The notes below the pieces were generated by a model. It did no database searches, was not told the DNA's origin, and saw only the letters and a program-made list of their open reading frames with translations. From Bacteroidota bacterium (GTDB lineage: Bacteria > Bacteroidota > Bacteroidia > J057 > JADKCL01): DNA of 64,000 nt. Of this stretch, positions 17,839-26,659 are shown in pieces. The translations under genes and the position numbers were made by a program. Position 1 is the first letter of the stretch; every line of letters begins with the position of its first letter. The stretch spans positions 124,001 to 188,000 of the forward strand of contig JADKCL010000016.1 in assembly GCA_016718825.1 (NCBI GenBank). Reading direction: 5' to 3'.

Positions 17839-19593
17839 CTATTGCGTGACCAGCGCCTGCGAAACCTGGGCGTAGTGGCTCAAACGCATGGTATAGCTAC
17901 CGGTTCCGGCACTCAAACCACGCAAACTTGCCACGTAGCCAAACATTTCGCTCAGCGGAACGGTCGCCGAAATCGCTTGACCTTGCACAGTCGCCTCGAG
18001 CCCCGTGATGCGACCACGACGACGGTTGAGATCGCCGATCACCGCACCCGTGTAGGCCTCCGGACAAAGTGCATCGACCTGCATCACAGGTTCCATCGTC
18101 ACCGGAGAAGCTTGTGCACAGGCAGCGAGAATCGCCGAGACGGCACAGATTTCGAATGCATTCGCGTCCGAATCTTCCCGGTGGATCGACCCGTCGACGA
18201 GGCGCACATGCACGCCATCAATCGGATTGCCATCGGCCAAACCGCGTTTGAGACCGTTGCGCAGCCCTTTTTCAATCGCTGGTACAAATTGCCCGGGAAT
18301 CGCACCACCGACGATGCCATTCTCAAAGACAAAACCTGTCCCCGACTCCATCGGACTGACCTCGATCACCATTTCGGCGAATTGGCCTTTGCCACCGTTT
18401 TGCTTTTGAAGCTTTTCGCGGTGCCGGACCGTACGCGTAACGGCTGTGCGGTAAGAAACAGCAGGTCGACCCGTGCGAATCTCCAAACCGTAGTCGTCTT
18501 GAAGGCGGTCTACGACGACCTCGAGATGCAACTCGCCAAGGCCCGAGATCACCAATTGCCCGGAATCGGAATCCGTGCGGTAATGAAGGGCCGGATCCTC
18601 GGCAGTGAGCTGACTCAGGGCAAGAGAAAGCTTGCTTTCCAAGCCTTTGCCCACCAATTCGATGGCGACATCGATCACTGGGGCCGGGAACTCGATCGCT
18701 TCCAACACAATGGGTGCTTTAGGATCACAAAGCGTATCGCCGCTGAGCATCTCCTTGAACCCTGTGATGGCCACGATGTCCCCTGCCCGCGCCTCCGAAA
18801 GCTCCTCGCGCTGCGCGCCTTGCATTCGGAAGATGCGCGCAATGCGCTCGGTCGTACCCGTCCGCGGACAGAACACGCCTTCGCCAGCCCGCAACACGCC
18901 ACTGCGCACACGCAGGAAGCCTGCGCGGCCCGCAAACCGATCCGTAAGTGTCTTGAAAACAAGACCGGAGAAATTTGCATCCTCGCTGTGGAATTGACCT
19001 TCATCCGGAGATGGAAGATACTGCGCCACAGCATCGAGCAGCGGTTGTACACCGATATTTCGGTATGCAGCGCCCGTGAGGACCGGAACCATCTTGCCCG
19101 CCAAGGTTGCCCTTCGAATCGCATTTCGCACGACTTCGGCATCGACAAACGAAGATTCCGAAAGATATGTCTCCAGAAATTCGTCGTCGACTTCCGCCAA
19201 GCGCTCGAGCAATTCCGCGCCCGCTGCCGCGATTTCGGGAAGCATGCTATGCGGCAAGGATCGAATGACAGGCTGCTTCTCTCCTTCTGCCCAATACAGC
19301 GCCTGCTCTTCCACGAGGTCGATGACGCCGCAGAAGCGGTCGCCTTCAAACCAAGGAAGCTGCAAAGGCACAGCATTGGCACCGAGAATCGAGCGCAACT
19401 GACCTACGACGCGCGAAAAGTCGGCTCCGGGACGGTCCATCTTGTTGACGAAGGCCACACGGGGCAGACCAAACTTGCTCGCTTGGCCCCACACGGTTCG
19501 GGACTGCGTTTCGACACCGGCCACACCACAATAAAGGGCAAGCACGCCGTCAAGGACACGCAGCGAGCGCTTCGACTTCGCCGTTGAAGTCAA
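17839..19593 (-). CDS. fusA: Elongation factor G homologue, main part (frame broken near 19570)
   Basis: This frame holds most of a translational GTPase of the EF-G class: after the frame join come RSLRVLDGVLALYCGVAGVE, the G4 motif NKMDR, a G5-like TGAAYRNIGVQPLLDAV, domain II, and domains III-V (GELHLEVVVDRLQ, and near the end GRITGLEATVQGQAI). EF-G moves tRNA and mRNA through the ribosome. The first 14 residues of this frame are spurious; the real N-terminus lies in the frame at 19550-19858. Joined, the protein would be about 685 residues, normal for EF-G. Some motifs differ from the main bacterial EF-G (DYTSAERKRGITIQSAA), so it could be a paralogue of the EF-G2 type rather than the housekeeping copy. 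Confidence 0.85.
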   Translation of the reverse strand: MTSTAKSKRSLRVLDGVLALYCGVAGVETQSRTVWGQASKFGLPRVAFVNKMDRPGADFSRVVGQLRSILGANAVPLQLPWFEGDRFCGVIDLVEEQALYWAEGEKQPVIRSLPHSMLPEIAAAGAELLERLAEVDDEFLETYLSESSFVDAEVVRNAIRRATLAGKMVPVLTGAAYRNIGVQPLLDAVAQYLPSPDEGQFHSEDANFSGLVFKTLTDRFAGRAGFLRVRSGVLRAGEGVFCPRTGTTERIARIFRMQGAQREELSEARAGDIVAITGFKEMLSGDTLCDPKAPIVLEAIEFPAPVIDVAIELVGKGLESKLSLALSQLTAEDPALHYRTDSDSGQLVISGLGELHLEVVVDRLQDDYGLEIRTGRPAVSYRTAVTRTVRHREKLQKQNGGKGQFAEMVIEVSPMESGTGFVFENGIVGGAIPGQFVPAIEKGLRNGLKRGLADGNPIDGVHVRLVDGSIHREDSDANAFEICAVSAILAACAQASPVTMEPVMQVDALCPEAYTGAVIGDLNRRRGRITGLEATVQGQAISATVPLSEMFGYVASLRGLSAGTGSYTMRLSHYAQVSQALVTQ

Positions 19594-19858
19594 TGTGGCC
19601 GGGGGTATCGATCAAATTGATCTGATAGGATTGCCCTTGCCAACTCCAATGCGTTGTCACAGCAGCACTTTGGATCGTGATGCCACGTTTTCGCTCGGCA
19701 CTTGTGTAGTCGGTGGTCGTATTGCCATCGTCCACACTGCCTACTTTGTGACTTCGGCCGGATGCAAAAAGGATATTTTCGGTGACAGTGGTTTTACCGG
19801 CATCGATATGGGCCATGATGCCCAAATTGCGCATGAAAGCAAGATCTTTGCGTTTCAT
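19550..19858 (-). CDS. fusA: Elongation factor G homologue, N-terminal GTPase part (frameshifted)
   Basis: This 102-residue frame starts MKRKDLAF and contains the G1 motif AHIDAGKTT, the G2 motif ERKRGITI and the G3 motif DTPGHIDF of EF-G. It then reads GEVEALAACP, where family members have GEVERSLRVL. The expected sequence resumes in the next frame, which is explained by one extra base in GAAGCGC (plus-strand 19565-19572). The two frames are therefore one gene with a +1 lesion, either a sequence error or a recent mutation. No promoter is obvious in the 426-base spacer upstream. Confidence 0.85.
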   Translation of the reverse strand: MKRKDLAFMRNLGIMAHIDAGKTTVTENILFASGRSHKVGSVDDGNTTTDYTSAERKRGITIQSAAVTTHWSWQGQSYQINLIDTPGHIDFNGEVEALAACP

Positions 19859-20284
19859 AAAATTCTAAGCTTAAAGTGTTTATCCGAATTAATTTGAACC
19901 AAGCCTTTCGCTGGACAATCTATTCAAACTGCTGCTGAATGCCAAAATGGATTCGCTGCAATCAACGAAGGTCAAAAGCGAATGAAGTTGGCGCCTGAAT
20001 TTTGGCTTGCAATTCAGGCTTTACAATATTGCCGGATTGTGGCTTCCCAAAATGGCACGGTGACCGAGGGTAAGGCTACCCTGGCAGTTGCAATTCAAAT
20101 ATGGGGTTACAAACGTTGCCACGACTTTATGGAATTTGCTGCGAATGTACGAGATTCCTGAATTCCGGGTTGCCTTACTGGCTGAATTGCCAATCTGCGC
20201 GACTGATTGGATCGATTATGCATTTAAGCGGAAAGCCGCCCCGGGCGGGACGGCTTTCGCAACAAAGTTCTATACATCAAAAAT
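19859..20284. other. 426-base stretch without recognised gene
   Basis: Upstream region of the EF-G homologue and downstream region of the PKD/SprB gene (both minus strand). It contains the hairpin at 20231-20258 and a second 9-bp hairpin (GCCTGAATT at 19993-20001 with AATTCAGGC at 20011-20019). I see no convincing coding frame. Confidence 0.4.
20231..20258 (-). terminator. Hairpin downstream of the PKD/SprB T9SS gene
   Basis: Stem GAAAGCCG (20231-20238) with CGGCTTTC (20251-20258) around a GC-rich loop, 27 bases beyond the minus-strand stop. The following T-run is weak. Confidence 0.5.
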
Positions 20285-22270
20285 TCAAAAGTTGGTGTGC
20301 ATCAATTTTCTCACCATATCGCCTTTGGCGGTATGGATTTTGAGAAGATAGATGCCGGCTGGCAATGAACCCGGCTCCAAACGGATAGGGTTGCTTCCTT
20401 GCGCATAAACCTCATTGGCATAGACAATCCTGCCTTTGATGTCGACGAGGTGCACAACAAACTTGCCGTAAGTTGAAATTGTTGGCTTCAATTGGATATA
20501 ATCACCAAATGGATTGGGACCAACCGTAAACGGGTCACGTTCGATTGCGCCCGCGACGCTGATGACAAGGCTCACGGTAACATTGGCTGTGGTTGAACAG
20601 CCAAGGCTATCCGTCACAGTCACGCTGTAGGTGCCGGCAGCGAGGTTGGTGATGGTGGAGGTGGTTTCACCATTGCTCCATAAGTAGGAATATCCGCCGT
20701 TTCCTCCTGCGGGCGTTACGGTTGCAGATCCATCATTGCCTGCCATTTCCGGGGTGCTAGCAACGGTAGTTGTGAGCAAGGCGGGCTCCTCGACAACCAC
20801 AACTTGACTAAGTACACAACCATCGGAGGACGTTACAGTGACACTGTAGCTGCCTGCGGATAAACCACTGAGATCTTCCGTGCTAGCGCCTGTACTCCAC
20901 TGATAGGTGAAGGGGGCTTGGCCGCCTGCGATTGTCAAATCAATCGCCCCATCTTGGTCGCCATTGCAGGTCGGATCGGTTACGGAAGTGGTACCACTAG
21001 GTGCTCCGATATTGGAAACTCCTGTCGAGCCGATCATTTGACAACCATTGGCATCGGTCACGGTGACATCGTAACTACCAGCGTTTAATCCTGTTGTTGT
21101 TGCAGAAGTCGCGGAACTGCTCCAAAGAAAAGTGTAGGGACCGACGCCGCCCGTGGGCGATACGGTTGCGCTTCCGTTGGATTGTCCGCAGTTGGCGGAT
21201 TGGCTGGTGAATGCGAGACTGATTTGGCTGGGTTCATTCACGGTATAGGTAGCGGTCGACGTGCAGCCATTGATGTCGGTCACGGTTACCGTATATCCGC
21301 CGGCAGTGAGTCCGGAAATATCTTCTACCGTGGCCCCGTTGCTCCATGCAAAAGTAAATGGTGCTGCGCCCGTTGGGGATAGGTTGATGGACCCGTCATT
21401 GCCCGCAAAGCATGAAGTCGAATTTGGCAATGAGCCGAGCGTCGGGGCTGCATTCACGACGATGTGATTCGGGAGAATCAGGGTATCTGATCCGGAAACA
21501 TTGGAAACGATCAATGTCACGTCATAGGAACCTGGTGCTGCGTACAAAACATTGGGATTGGCAATGTTGGACGTACTTGGCACCCCTCCGGGAAAGAACC
21601 AAGCATAGCTGCTCGGGGAATTGGTACTTTGATCAGCAAAAACAACGGAAGTGGCTTCGCAGATATTGGTATCCGTCGTCGTGAAGAAAGCGATCGGCGC
21701 CGGCGGAGGTGTAGCGGTAATCGTGAAAGTTGTGCTATAGACCTTGTCTCCCGTGTCGCTGTTGTTGTCATTGGCGGCTAAACCGACAAGGAAAAACGTG
21801 ATGGGACCGATATCGGTCGCAGGAGCTGTCCAGGTGAAGGACCAATTCTGCGTTCCATTCGCAGCACGATGGGAGACATACTTCCGCAGGAAACCCGTCA
21901 CAGTTCCGGTTTGTGATGTCGTATTGGTTGCATTGGTCACCGTGAATGTGCCAACGGTAGCCCCAACGCCTCCTGCCAATGCCGTGATTTGAAATCCGAA
22001 TTGAACTTTGGTTGGATCGATCGTGGAAACTTGAATGGTATATTGCTGACCGGGAACGTATTGCGTTTCATTATTGCCAAAAACCATGGATACTGAACCG
22101 GTTCCAGCGGTTCCACCGTGGCATTGGATACACTTATTTTCGTTAGGAGCTCCAGTCTTGGAAGCGACCGGGCTGTTGGAGTTGCCGATCACTACCTTCA
22201 TCCCTACGAGAAGCATCAAAAAACCCACACCCAAGGCCCCTGCTTTATACAAGGCACGCGAATTACCCAT
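20285..22270 (-). CDS. Secreted PKD/SprB-repeat protein with T9SS sorting domain and N-terminal CxxCH
   Basis: The 661-residue product starts at the ATG at 22270 (MGNSRALYK), directly before a hydrophobic signal segment; an in-frame Met 18 codons upstream adds a non-signal extension. After the signal comes TGAPNENKC-IQCHGG with a CxxCH motif at residues 47-51, opening a Reeler-like (choice-of-anchor V) domain to about 185. A PKD domain follows (SYAWFFPGG, NPNVLYAAPGSYDVTLIV). Then come four SprB repeats, each with DGSxxxxPxGGxxPYxYxWSxG and GSYxVTVTDxxGC. The end (VGPNPFGDYIQL, LVDIKGRIVY, LPAGIYLLKI) is a T9SS type A sorting signal. The protein is presumably exported to the surface. SprB repeats are associated with gliding adhesins, but no gliding role is proven here. 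Confidence 0.88.
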   Translation of the reverse strand: MGNSRALYKAGALGVGFLMLLVGMKVVIGNSNSPVASKTGAPNENKCIQCHGGTAGTGSVSMVFGNNETQYVPGQQYTIQVSTIDPTKVQFGFQITALAGGVGATVGTFTVTNATNTTSQTGTVTGFLRKYVSHRAANGTQNWSFTWTAPATDIGPITFFLVGLAANDNNSDTGDKVYSTTFTITATPPPAPIAFFTTTDTNICEATSVVFADQSTNSPSSYAWFFPGGVPSTSNIANPNVLYAAPGSYDVTLIVSNVSGSDTLILPNHIVVNAAPTLGSLPNSTSCFAGNDGSINLSPTGAAPFTFAWSNGATVEDISGLTAGGYTVTVTDINGCTSTATYTVNEPSQISLAFTSQSANCGQSNGSATVSPTGGVGPYTFLWSSSATSATTTGLNAGSYDVTVTDANGCQMIGSTGVSNIGAPSGTTSVTDPTCNGDQDGAIDLTIAGGQAPFTYQWSTGASTEDLSGLSAGSYSVTVTSSDGCVLSQVVVVEEPALLTTTVASTPEMAGNDGSATVTPAGGNGGYSYLWSNGETTSTITNLAAGTYSVTVTDSLGCSTTANVTVSLVISVAGAIERDPFTVGPNPFGDYIQLKPTISTYGKFVVHLVDIKGRIVYANEVYAQGSNPIRLEPGSLPAGIYLLKIHTAKGDMVRKLMHTNF

Positions 22271-22487
22271 ACTATTACCTATTCGATATTCAATACAACT
22301 TCCGAGAACGTATCCCTCATGCAATTCGGGATACTATCCTTTTAAACGTCGAGCCGCTGTAATTGTTATCATTTCCAGCGAATGACCTCCATGCAAAGAT
22401 ATGGAAATTCGCGGAAATACATGTAGCTACAATAAATATATAAATGATTGAAATACAGATATTTGAAAACTTTTCGAACCAACATAT

Positions 22488-23801
22488 TTAAGGTTCCATT
22501 GCAACTGCAAAAACTGTTTCTGAAGCATGGATTCGTTCTTGCCTACGAAGGGTAAACATGGCAAGCACTAGAATGAGCGGATCCATGACCATGCGGTACC
22601 TCCCATCGGCCCATACAGCGGAGGAGACCAAAAGCATCACGATCAATGCCCCAAAAACCAGCCCTTCTGCCCCAGCCCATTCCCTTCGTCTGATCACAGC
22701 AAGCGCCATGCCCGTCAAGATCAAGGCATTACAAATCAGCTGTAATCCCGCCGCGAGCATAGCCATTCCTGCCGAATGCGTCAATTCCATGGCCCAACCA
22801 TAACCGAGCCCTTTGAACATTTGCCAAATGGTCCAGACTTCAAATCGAAACGCATCCCACGGGTGCTTTAGAAAAAAATCAACGGTCAGACCTGTCATTC
22901 CCGGGGCAAGCATTTCTGTTTCATGCGTTTGTTTGCCTTGAGGATAGCTTCTCAGATCCGTCAAAGGCATGTTTTGGGCCGAAACGCTATCGCCGGCCAT
23001 GTAGAACGAATGTTCGTGAAGCTCCTTTCCCGTACGCCATGCCTCCAAACCACCGAGACGGCCGTGCAACATCCCCATTTCACCCATCGTGCTGAATGCT
23101 AACCGACCTGAAAGCTGCTGATTTCGCCACATCCACGGACCTACGAGCAAAATTGGAAGTATCAATGCAGCAAGCAATTGTGGCACCCTTTGTTGCTGAA
23201 GTCGAAAGCTTTTTACCATTGCCAACGGCGCTGCAATGACGAGCAATGGCAATGCAACAGGCCGCAAAAAACTGGCGATGCTGAGCATCGTCAAGGCGAC
23301 GGTCAGCATCCCAAGGCCTGCACCCTTCCAAAATCTCAAATAGGCCCAAACCGCGACGAGCAAGCAAAAAACAAAAGGTACTTCGCTCAGAATATAGCTC
23401 GCAAAAATCACCGGATAGGGCTGCATCAGATAGAGCTTTGCGCCCGAAGCCGCGATTTTGGGGCCGTAGAGATCCAATCCAATTCGGTAAATCAGCCAGG
23501 CAGCGGCAAGCACCATCAAATGCTGCAGGAGCAAAATCCAAAAGGGTGACCTTCCCAGCAAAACCAGAAAAACGGGATATCCAGGCGTTCTTTGCAAGTC
23601 TTCAACAAGTGGTTCCGAAAAACTTTGGCTGAATTCGCCAGAAACCGTCAGATTTTCAGCAATCGTCAGATATTGAATGGAATCGTCGGTCAAGTAGGAT
23701 CGTTGCACCAACGCTGCCGAAAAAAAATAGATGTGCATGGCTGCCACGAAGCAGGTCAAAACGGTGGTGCTCCACCCGTATTTTTTCCACGGCAATTGCA
23801 T
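22488..23801 (-). CDS. Polytopic GT-C glycosyltransferase-like membrane protein
   Basis: A 437-residue protein with about ten membrane spans. After the first span a periplasmic loop contains LTDDSIQYLTIAENL, the paired-acidic motif followed by a helix that characterises GT-C enzymes (PMT/ArnT type) using lipid-linked sugar donors. RTPGYPVFLVLLG follows, also typical of these proteins. The C-terminal third has further spans and ADGRYRMVMDPLILVLAMF, a conserved ending in the family. It is encoded 80 bases downstream of an SDR gene on the same strand, so the two may be co-transcribed. The acceptor and sugar are unknown. Confidence 0.75.
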   Translation of the reverse strand: MQLPWKKYGWSTTVLTCFVAAMHIYFFSAALVQRSYLTDDSIQYLTIAENLTVSGEFSQSFSEPLVEDLQRTPGYPVFLVLLGRSPFWILLLQHLMVLAAAWLIYRIGLDLYGPKIAASGAKLYLMQPYPVIFASYILSEVPFVFCLLVAVWAYLRFWKGAGLGMLTVALTMLSIASFLRPVALPLLVIAAPLAMVKSFRLQQQRVPQLLAALILPILLVGPWMWRNQQLSGRLAFSTMGEMGMLHGRLGGLEAWRTGKELHEHSFYMAGDSVSAQNMPLTDLRSYPQGKQTHETEMLAPGMTGLTVDFFLKHPWDAFRFEVWTIWQMFKGLGYGWAMELTHSAGMAMLAAGLQLICNALILTGMALAVIRRREWAGAEGLVFGALIVMLLVSSAVWADGRYRMVMDPLILVLAMFTLRRQERIHASETVFAVAMEP

Positions 23802-23881
23802 TCAACGGACTTGGAAGCAAGTTAGCAGCCATGCGCATACTTTCAAATGTCGGTGCGCGGAAAGCAACAATGGAAACGCTT

Positions 23882-24688
23882 CTATTTCAATGGCGAATCG
23901 GGCTCCTTGGCGAAATGGTTGTAAACCATTTTGTCCATGAATTTGGGGAACCACTTGTTCATGAATACAGTAAGCCTTCCTTGGCCGGTCAAGACAAGGG
24001 TACGCTTACGACGGGTGACAGCCCGGTAAATGTGCGCTGCGACCTCCTCTGCAGACATCAGCTTGTCTTCGTTGAGCGGTGTTTCAGATTGCTGTGAACC
24101 ATCGCCTTTCAAGGCAACCTTGCGAATGTTGCTCTCTGTAAAGCCGGGACATGCCAACAGGACATGAACATTTTTCTTGAGCAGCTCGGTGCGCAGGGCC
24201 TCCAAAAATCCATGCATCGCAAATTTGGATGCACTATAACCCGTCCGGCCCGGCAAACCCCTGAAGCCGGCGATGGATGAAATCCCGACAATCGAACCTT
24301 GGTTCTTCACAATCTGATCGATCGCCGCCCGTGTACAATAAACTGTACCGAAGAAATTCACCTGCATGACCCGCTCGATCACCTCGACATCCAGGTCTTG
24401 AAACAAGGCGCGCATGGAAATTCCAGCATTGTTGATGAGGATGTCAACCTTCCCGTAGATCTTGAGGGTTTCCGATATAAATCTTTCACAATCTGACTGT
24501 TGCGTCACATCCAGACTTGCCCAGTTAGCGGTGCCGCCAGCCTTCCGGATCTCCTCTCCGACCTCTGCCAATTGTGCGATGCTGCGCGCTCCCAACATGA
24601 CCCGACTGCCTTCCTTGGCAAACTTCAGCGCAAGCGCCCGGCCAATGCCACTTGATGCTCCGGTGATGAGTACAACTTTGTCTTTCAC
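23882..24688 (-). CDS. SDR-family NAD(P)-dependent oxidoreductase
   Basis: A 268-residue short-chain dehydrogenase. The cofactor motif TGASSGIG is near residues 9-16, NNAG near 86, and the catalytic Ser and Tyr-x-x-x-Lys lie in GISSIAG and GYSASKF (about 138-160). The C-terminal basic and aromatic tail (RRKRTLVLTGQGRLTVFMNK) matches the DltE/YqjQ-like branch, which often carries an amphipathic C-terminal helix. The start is taken as GTG at 24688 (VKDKVVLITGAS), preceded by AAAGGA. Earlier in-frame starts add an unrelated extension. Substrate unknown. Confidence 0.87.
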   Translation of the reverse strand: MKDKVVLITGASSGIGRALALKFAKEGSRVMLGARSIAQLAEVGEEIRKAGGTANWASLDVTQQSDCERFISETLKIYGKVDILINNAGISMRALFQDLDVEVIERVMQVNFFGTVYCTRAAIDQIVKNQGSIVGISSIAGFRGLPGRTGYSASKFAMHGFLEALRTELLKKNVHVLLACPGFTESNIRKVALKGDGSQQSETPLNEDKLMSAEEVAAHIYRAVTRRKRTLVLTGQGRLTVFMNKWFPKFMDKMVYNHFAKEPDSPLK

Positions 24689-24838
24689 AACGATCCTTTT
24701 GATTCGGCTCAAAATTAGGCAAATGCCATCTCCAACAAAATTTTGAACAACAATCACCGCCCTAGCGGAAATCCTGGGCGTCGAATCCCTGTGAATCTTA
24801 TTGCCATTCGCCCCAATTGCAGTAAATTCACCCTCGTA

Positions 24839-25756
24839 ATGGCTGAAGCAGACTACAAAGGCAAATTGCTACGCTTGTTTCGGGAGATCATGCTCCTGAC
24901 AAAGTCTCCGTTTGGGCTGAGCATCAATGACTTGGTCGAAAAGCTTGGAGTGACTTATCGCACGGTCTACCGCGACTTGGAATTGCTGGAGCAGGTTGGC
25001 TTTTTTCCGGAGGAAATTTCGAAGGGGAAATATGTGATCCGTGGACTCGACAGCGAAGTGCAGAAGTTTGAGAAAAACCTGCAATTCTCCGCCGAAGAAG
25101 CTGGAATTCTTGCGCAGGCGCTTGCCTCGATTCCCGAAAGCAATCCGATGAAAAAGGTGATTGCCGAGAAGATGTTGGCATTTTCGGGCATGGAGGATGT
25201 ATTGAAGGTCATTGTCAAAAGTGACATCAGCCGCAACATGGAAAAGTTGGCGACGGCGATCCGTGAACGTCGGCAGGTGCGATTTCACAATTACCACAGT
25301 GCAAATTCGTCGAGCATCAAATCCAGGAGGGTTGAACCGTACGCGTTTTCCGCAGATGGTGTATTTGTGAAAGGTTTTGAGCATGGCCCAAACGTCACCA
25401 AGACCTACAAAATCGAGCGCATCGAAGAGGTTTCCTTGCTGGATGAAAACTGGAAGTTTGAGATTTTTCATGATACCGAAGTCAAGCCAGATATTTTCGG
25501 AATCAATGGTGGCGAATCGCAAACCGTGAAGTTGCGTTTGAGCATGCGCGCTGCGCACCTGCTACAGGAAGAATTTCCGCTGTCTGCACCACATATATAT
25601 AAGGAGGATTACAAACACTACCTCTTTGAAGCCCATTGCAACAGCTTCATCGCCATTGGCAGGTTTATCTTGGGTTTGATCGATGAAATCGAGGTGCTGG
25701 AGCCGGCAGCTTTGATTGAGCATCTCAACGAACGAATCGCCAAAAGGCGGCTCTAG
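24839..25756 (+). CDS. HTH and WYL-domain transcriptional regulator
   Basis: A 305-residue regulator. An N-terminal winged helix-turn-helix of the HTH_11/DeoR-like type (LSINDLVEKLGVTYRTVYRDLELLEQVGF split as LSINDLVEKLGV and TYRTVYRDLE) is followed by a helical linker and a WYL domain from about residue 140. VEPYAFSADGVFVKGF contains the usual ligand-pocket strand. A WCX-like C-terminal extension completes the protein. WYL proteins sense ligands, often nucleic acid fragments, and many regulate phage defence or stress genes. The start at 24839 (MAEADYKGK) was chosen because the preceding 32 codons are not helical or conserved-looking. The next plus-strand genes are the small Cys-rich pair with inverted-repeat leaders, so this is a candidate regulator for them, which is inference only. 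Confidence 0.88.
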   Translation: MAEADYKGKLLRLFREIMLLTKSPFGLSINDLVEKLGVTYRTVYRDLELLEQVGFFPEEISKGKYVIRGLDSEVQKFEKNLQFSAEEAGILAQALASIPESNPMKKVIAEKMLAFSGMEDVLKVIVKSDISRNMEKLATAIRERRQVRFHNYHSANSSSIKSRRVEPYAFSADGVFVKGFEHGPNVTKTYKIERIEEVSLLDENWKFEIFHDTEVKPDIFGINGGESQTVKLRLSMRAAHLLQEEFPLSAPHIYKEDYKHYLFEAHCNSFIAIGRFILGLIDEIEVLEPAALIEHLNERIAKRRL

Positions 25757-25939
25757 CCGACATTTCTTTAGAGGTCTTGCATTCGTTTTATTTCCCAAAT
25801 CTGGGTGAAGGCAGTCCCATGTCTAAGATTTTGCGCAACGGTGTGGACGAATCCAATGCTTTGCGAATGAGAAATTCCCGGACAAAACTACCAAACGTAG
25901 CCTAAAGCCAAAATAAATTACAATCTTTTACTGATTCGC

Positions 25940-25970
25940 TTGACAAATGCCAAAATTCAAGGTATATTTG
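25940..25970 (+). promoter_or_regulatory. Bacteroidota-type promoter (TTG-N20-TATATTTG)
   Basis: TTG at 25940-25942, 20 bases of spacer, then TATATTTG at 25963-25970. This is an exact match to the -33/-7 consensus TTG/TAnnTTTG for the primary sigma factor of Bacteroidota. It points to the Cys-rich gene at 26081 and places the inverted repeat in the transcribed leader. Confidence 0.65.
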
Positions 25971-26020
25971 AATCATGATCACTAAGAAAATTTTCAAGTT
26001 TCTCAAAAAAGGATCCGAGT

Positions 26021-26041
26021 TTTTGACACGAGATGTCAAAA
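26021..26041 (+). promoter_or_regulatory. Inverted repeat TTTTGACA-N5-TGTCAAAA, copy 1
   Basis: Arms 26021-26028 and 26034-26041 are perfect complements around CGAGA. It ends 39 bases before the ATG of the small Cys-rich gene and lies downstream of the predicted transcription start. It may act as an RNA hairpin or as an operator. Confidence 0.6.
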
Positions 26042-26080
26042 GCGGCCCTGAGATTTGAATTATTAAAAAAGCGAAAGACA

Positions 26081-26302
26081 ATGGAAAAGAGATTCTACCC
26101 TACCCAGCCCTTGATCATCTGCACTTGCGGAAACCACTTGCTTGTGGCGCCAGGTTGCACCTGCGATGTATGTATGGGAGTTGCCGCCGAGCCTGCCGAT
26201 GGGCAGACTGCCGGCAGCCAAGGAGAGCGTCGTGATCGCTTTGACATGAGTTATTTCGAAGCACTTGAGCGGATGTTTGAGAGCTTTGATTTCGCCGCCT
26301 GA
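26081..26302 (+). CDS. Small Cys-rich protein, paralogue 1
   Basis: A 73-residue protein with the Cys pattern CTCGN-x8-GCTCDVCMG (residues about 15-33), which looks like a small metal-binding knuckle. A linker that varies between the two paralogues follows, then a strongly conserved acidic aromatic tail FDMSYFEALERMFESFDFAA. The nearly identical gene at 26660 fixes the start at ATGGAAAAG. An in-frame ATG 48 bases upstream, inside the inverted repeat, would add MSKAALRFELLKK, but the equivalent is out of frame in the second copy. No export signal is seen. I do not recognise the family. The gene has its own promoter and terminator. Confidence 0.75.
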   Translation: MEKRFYPTQPLIICTCGNHLLVAPGCTCDVCMGVAAEPADGQTAGSQGERRDRFDMSYFEALERMFESFDFAA

Positions 26303-26386
26303 GATGATTTTACAGCAATGATATATTTTTTCCATCCTACCCGTCCAACCGCCTAGTTCAGGCATATTACAGCAGCAGTTTTTGAA

Positions 26387-26424
26387 GAATGGCCCCTTTC
26401 TCCCCGGAAGGGGCATTCTTTTTT
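26387..26424 (+). terminator. Rho-independent terminator of Cys-rich gene 1
   Basis: Stem GAATGGCCCCTT (26387-26398) with AAGGGGCATTC (26408-26418), one bulged base, then six T. Confidence 0.8.
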
Positions 26425-26601
26425 GCTTCGCACTTCGAAATGTCATTGCCAACAAACTGACTGCGATAGAAGCCCAACTGCTTGGAAACATCTGCCATAT
26501 CAGCCAAAATCCTCAGTGATCCTTCCAGAAGACCCGACGGATCAGCGATTTTGGCTTCGATCACGTATATATTCTGTCGGCACTTCAATTTAAGCCAGAG
26601 T

Positions 26602-26622
26602 TTTTGACACGAGATGTCAAAA
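26602..26622 (+). promoter_or_regulatory. Inverted repeat TTTTGACA-N5-TGTCAAAA, copy 2
   Basis: Arms 26602-26609 and 26615-26622 with spacer CGAGA, identical to copy 1 and 37 bases before the ATG of the second Cys-rich gene. The flanks (GAGT before, AAGC after) are also conserved. Confidence 0.6.
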
Positions 26623-26659
26623 GCCGCATTGACCTTTGAATTATTAAAAGCAAAAGACA

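Larger units (their letters stand above)
25757..26080 (+). other. Intergenic region with promoter and inverted-repeat leader
   Basis: About 180 featureless bases are followed by a promoter (25940-25970), an expected transcription start near 25977, and a leader of about 100 bases that contains the inverted repeat at 26021-26041. No coding frame is convincing here. Confidence 0.5.
26303..26659 (+). other. Spacer between the two Cys-rich genes
   Basis: It holds the terminator of copy 1 (26387-26424) and the inverted-repeat leader of copy 2 (26602-26622). A minus-strand open frame (26367-26660) spans it and is not accepted as a gene because it overlaps both control elements. Confidence 0.45.

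Noticed and set aside
17842..19587. A 581-codon open frame on the plus strand opposite the EF-G homologue
   Set aside because: It mirrors the coding frame of a GC-rich conserved gene and has the Arg/His-rich composition of an antisense shadow, with no domain.
19993..20019. Nine-bp hairpin as a terminator
   Set aside because: No gene reads into it on the plus strand and no T-run follows on the minus strand.
26033..26080. N-terminal extension MSKAALRFELLKKRKT of the first Cys-rich protein
   Set aside because: The matching ATG in the second copy is out of frame, so the shared start is the later ATGGAAAAG.
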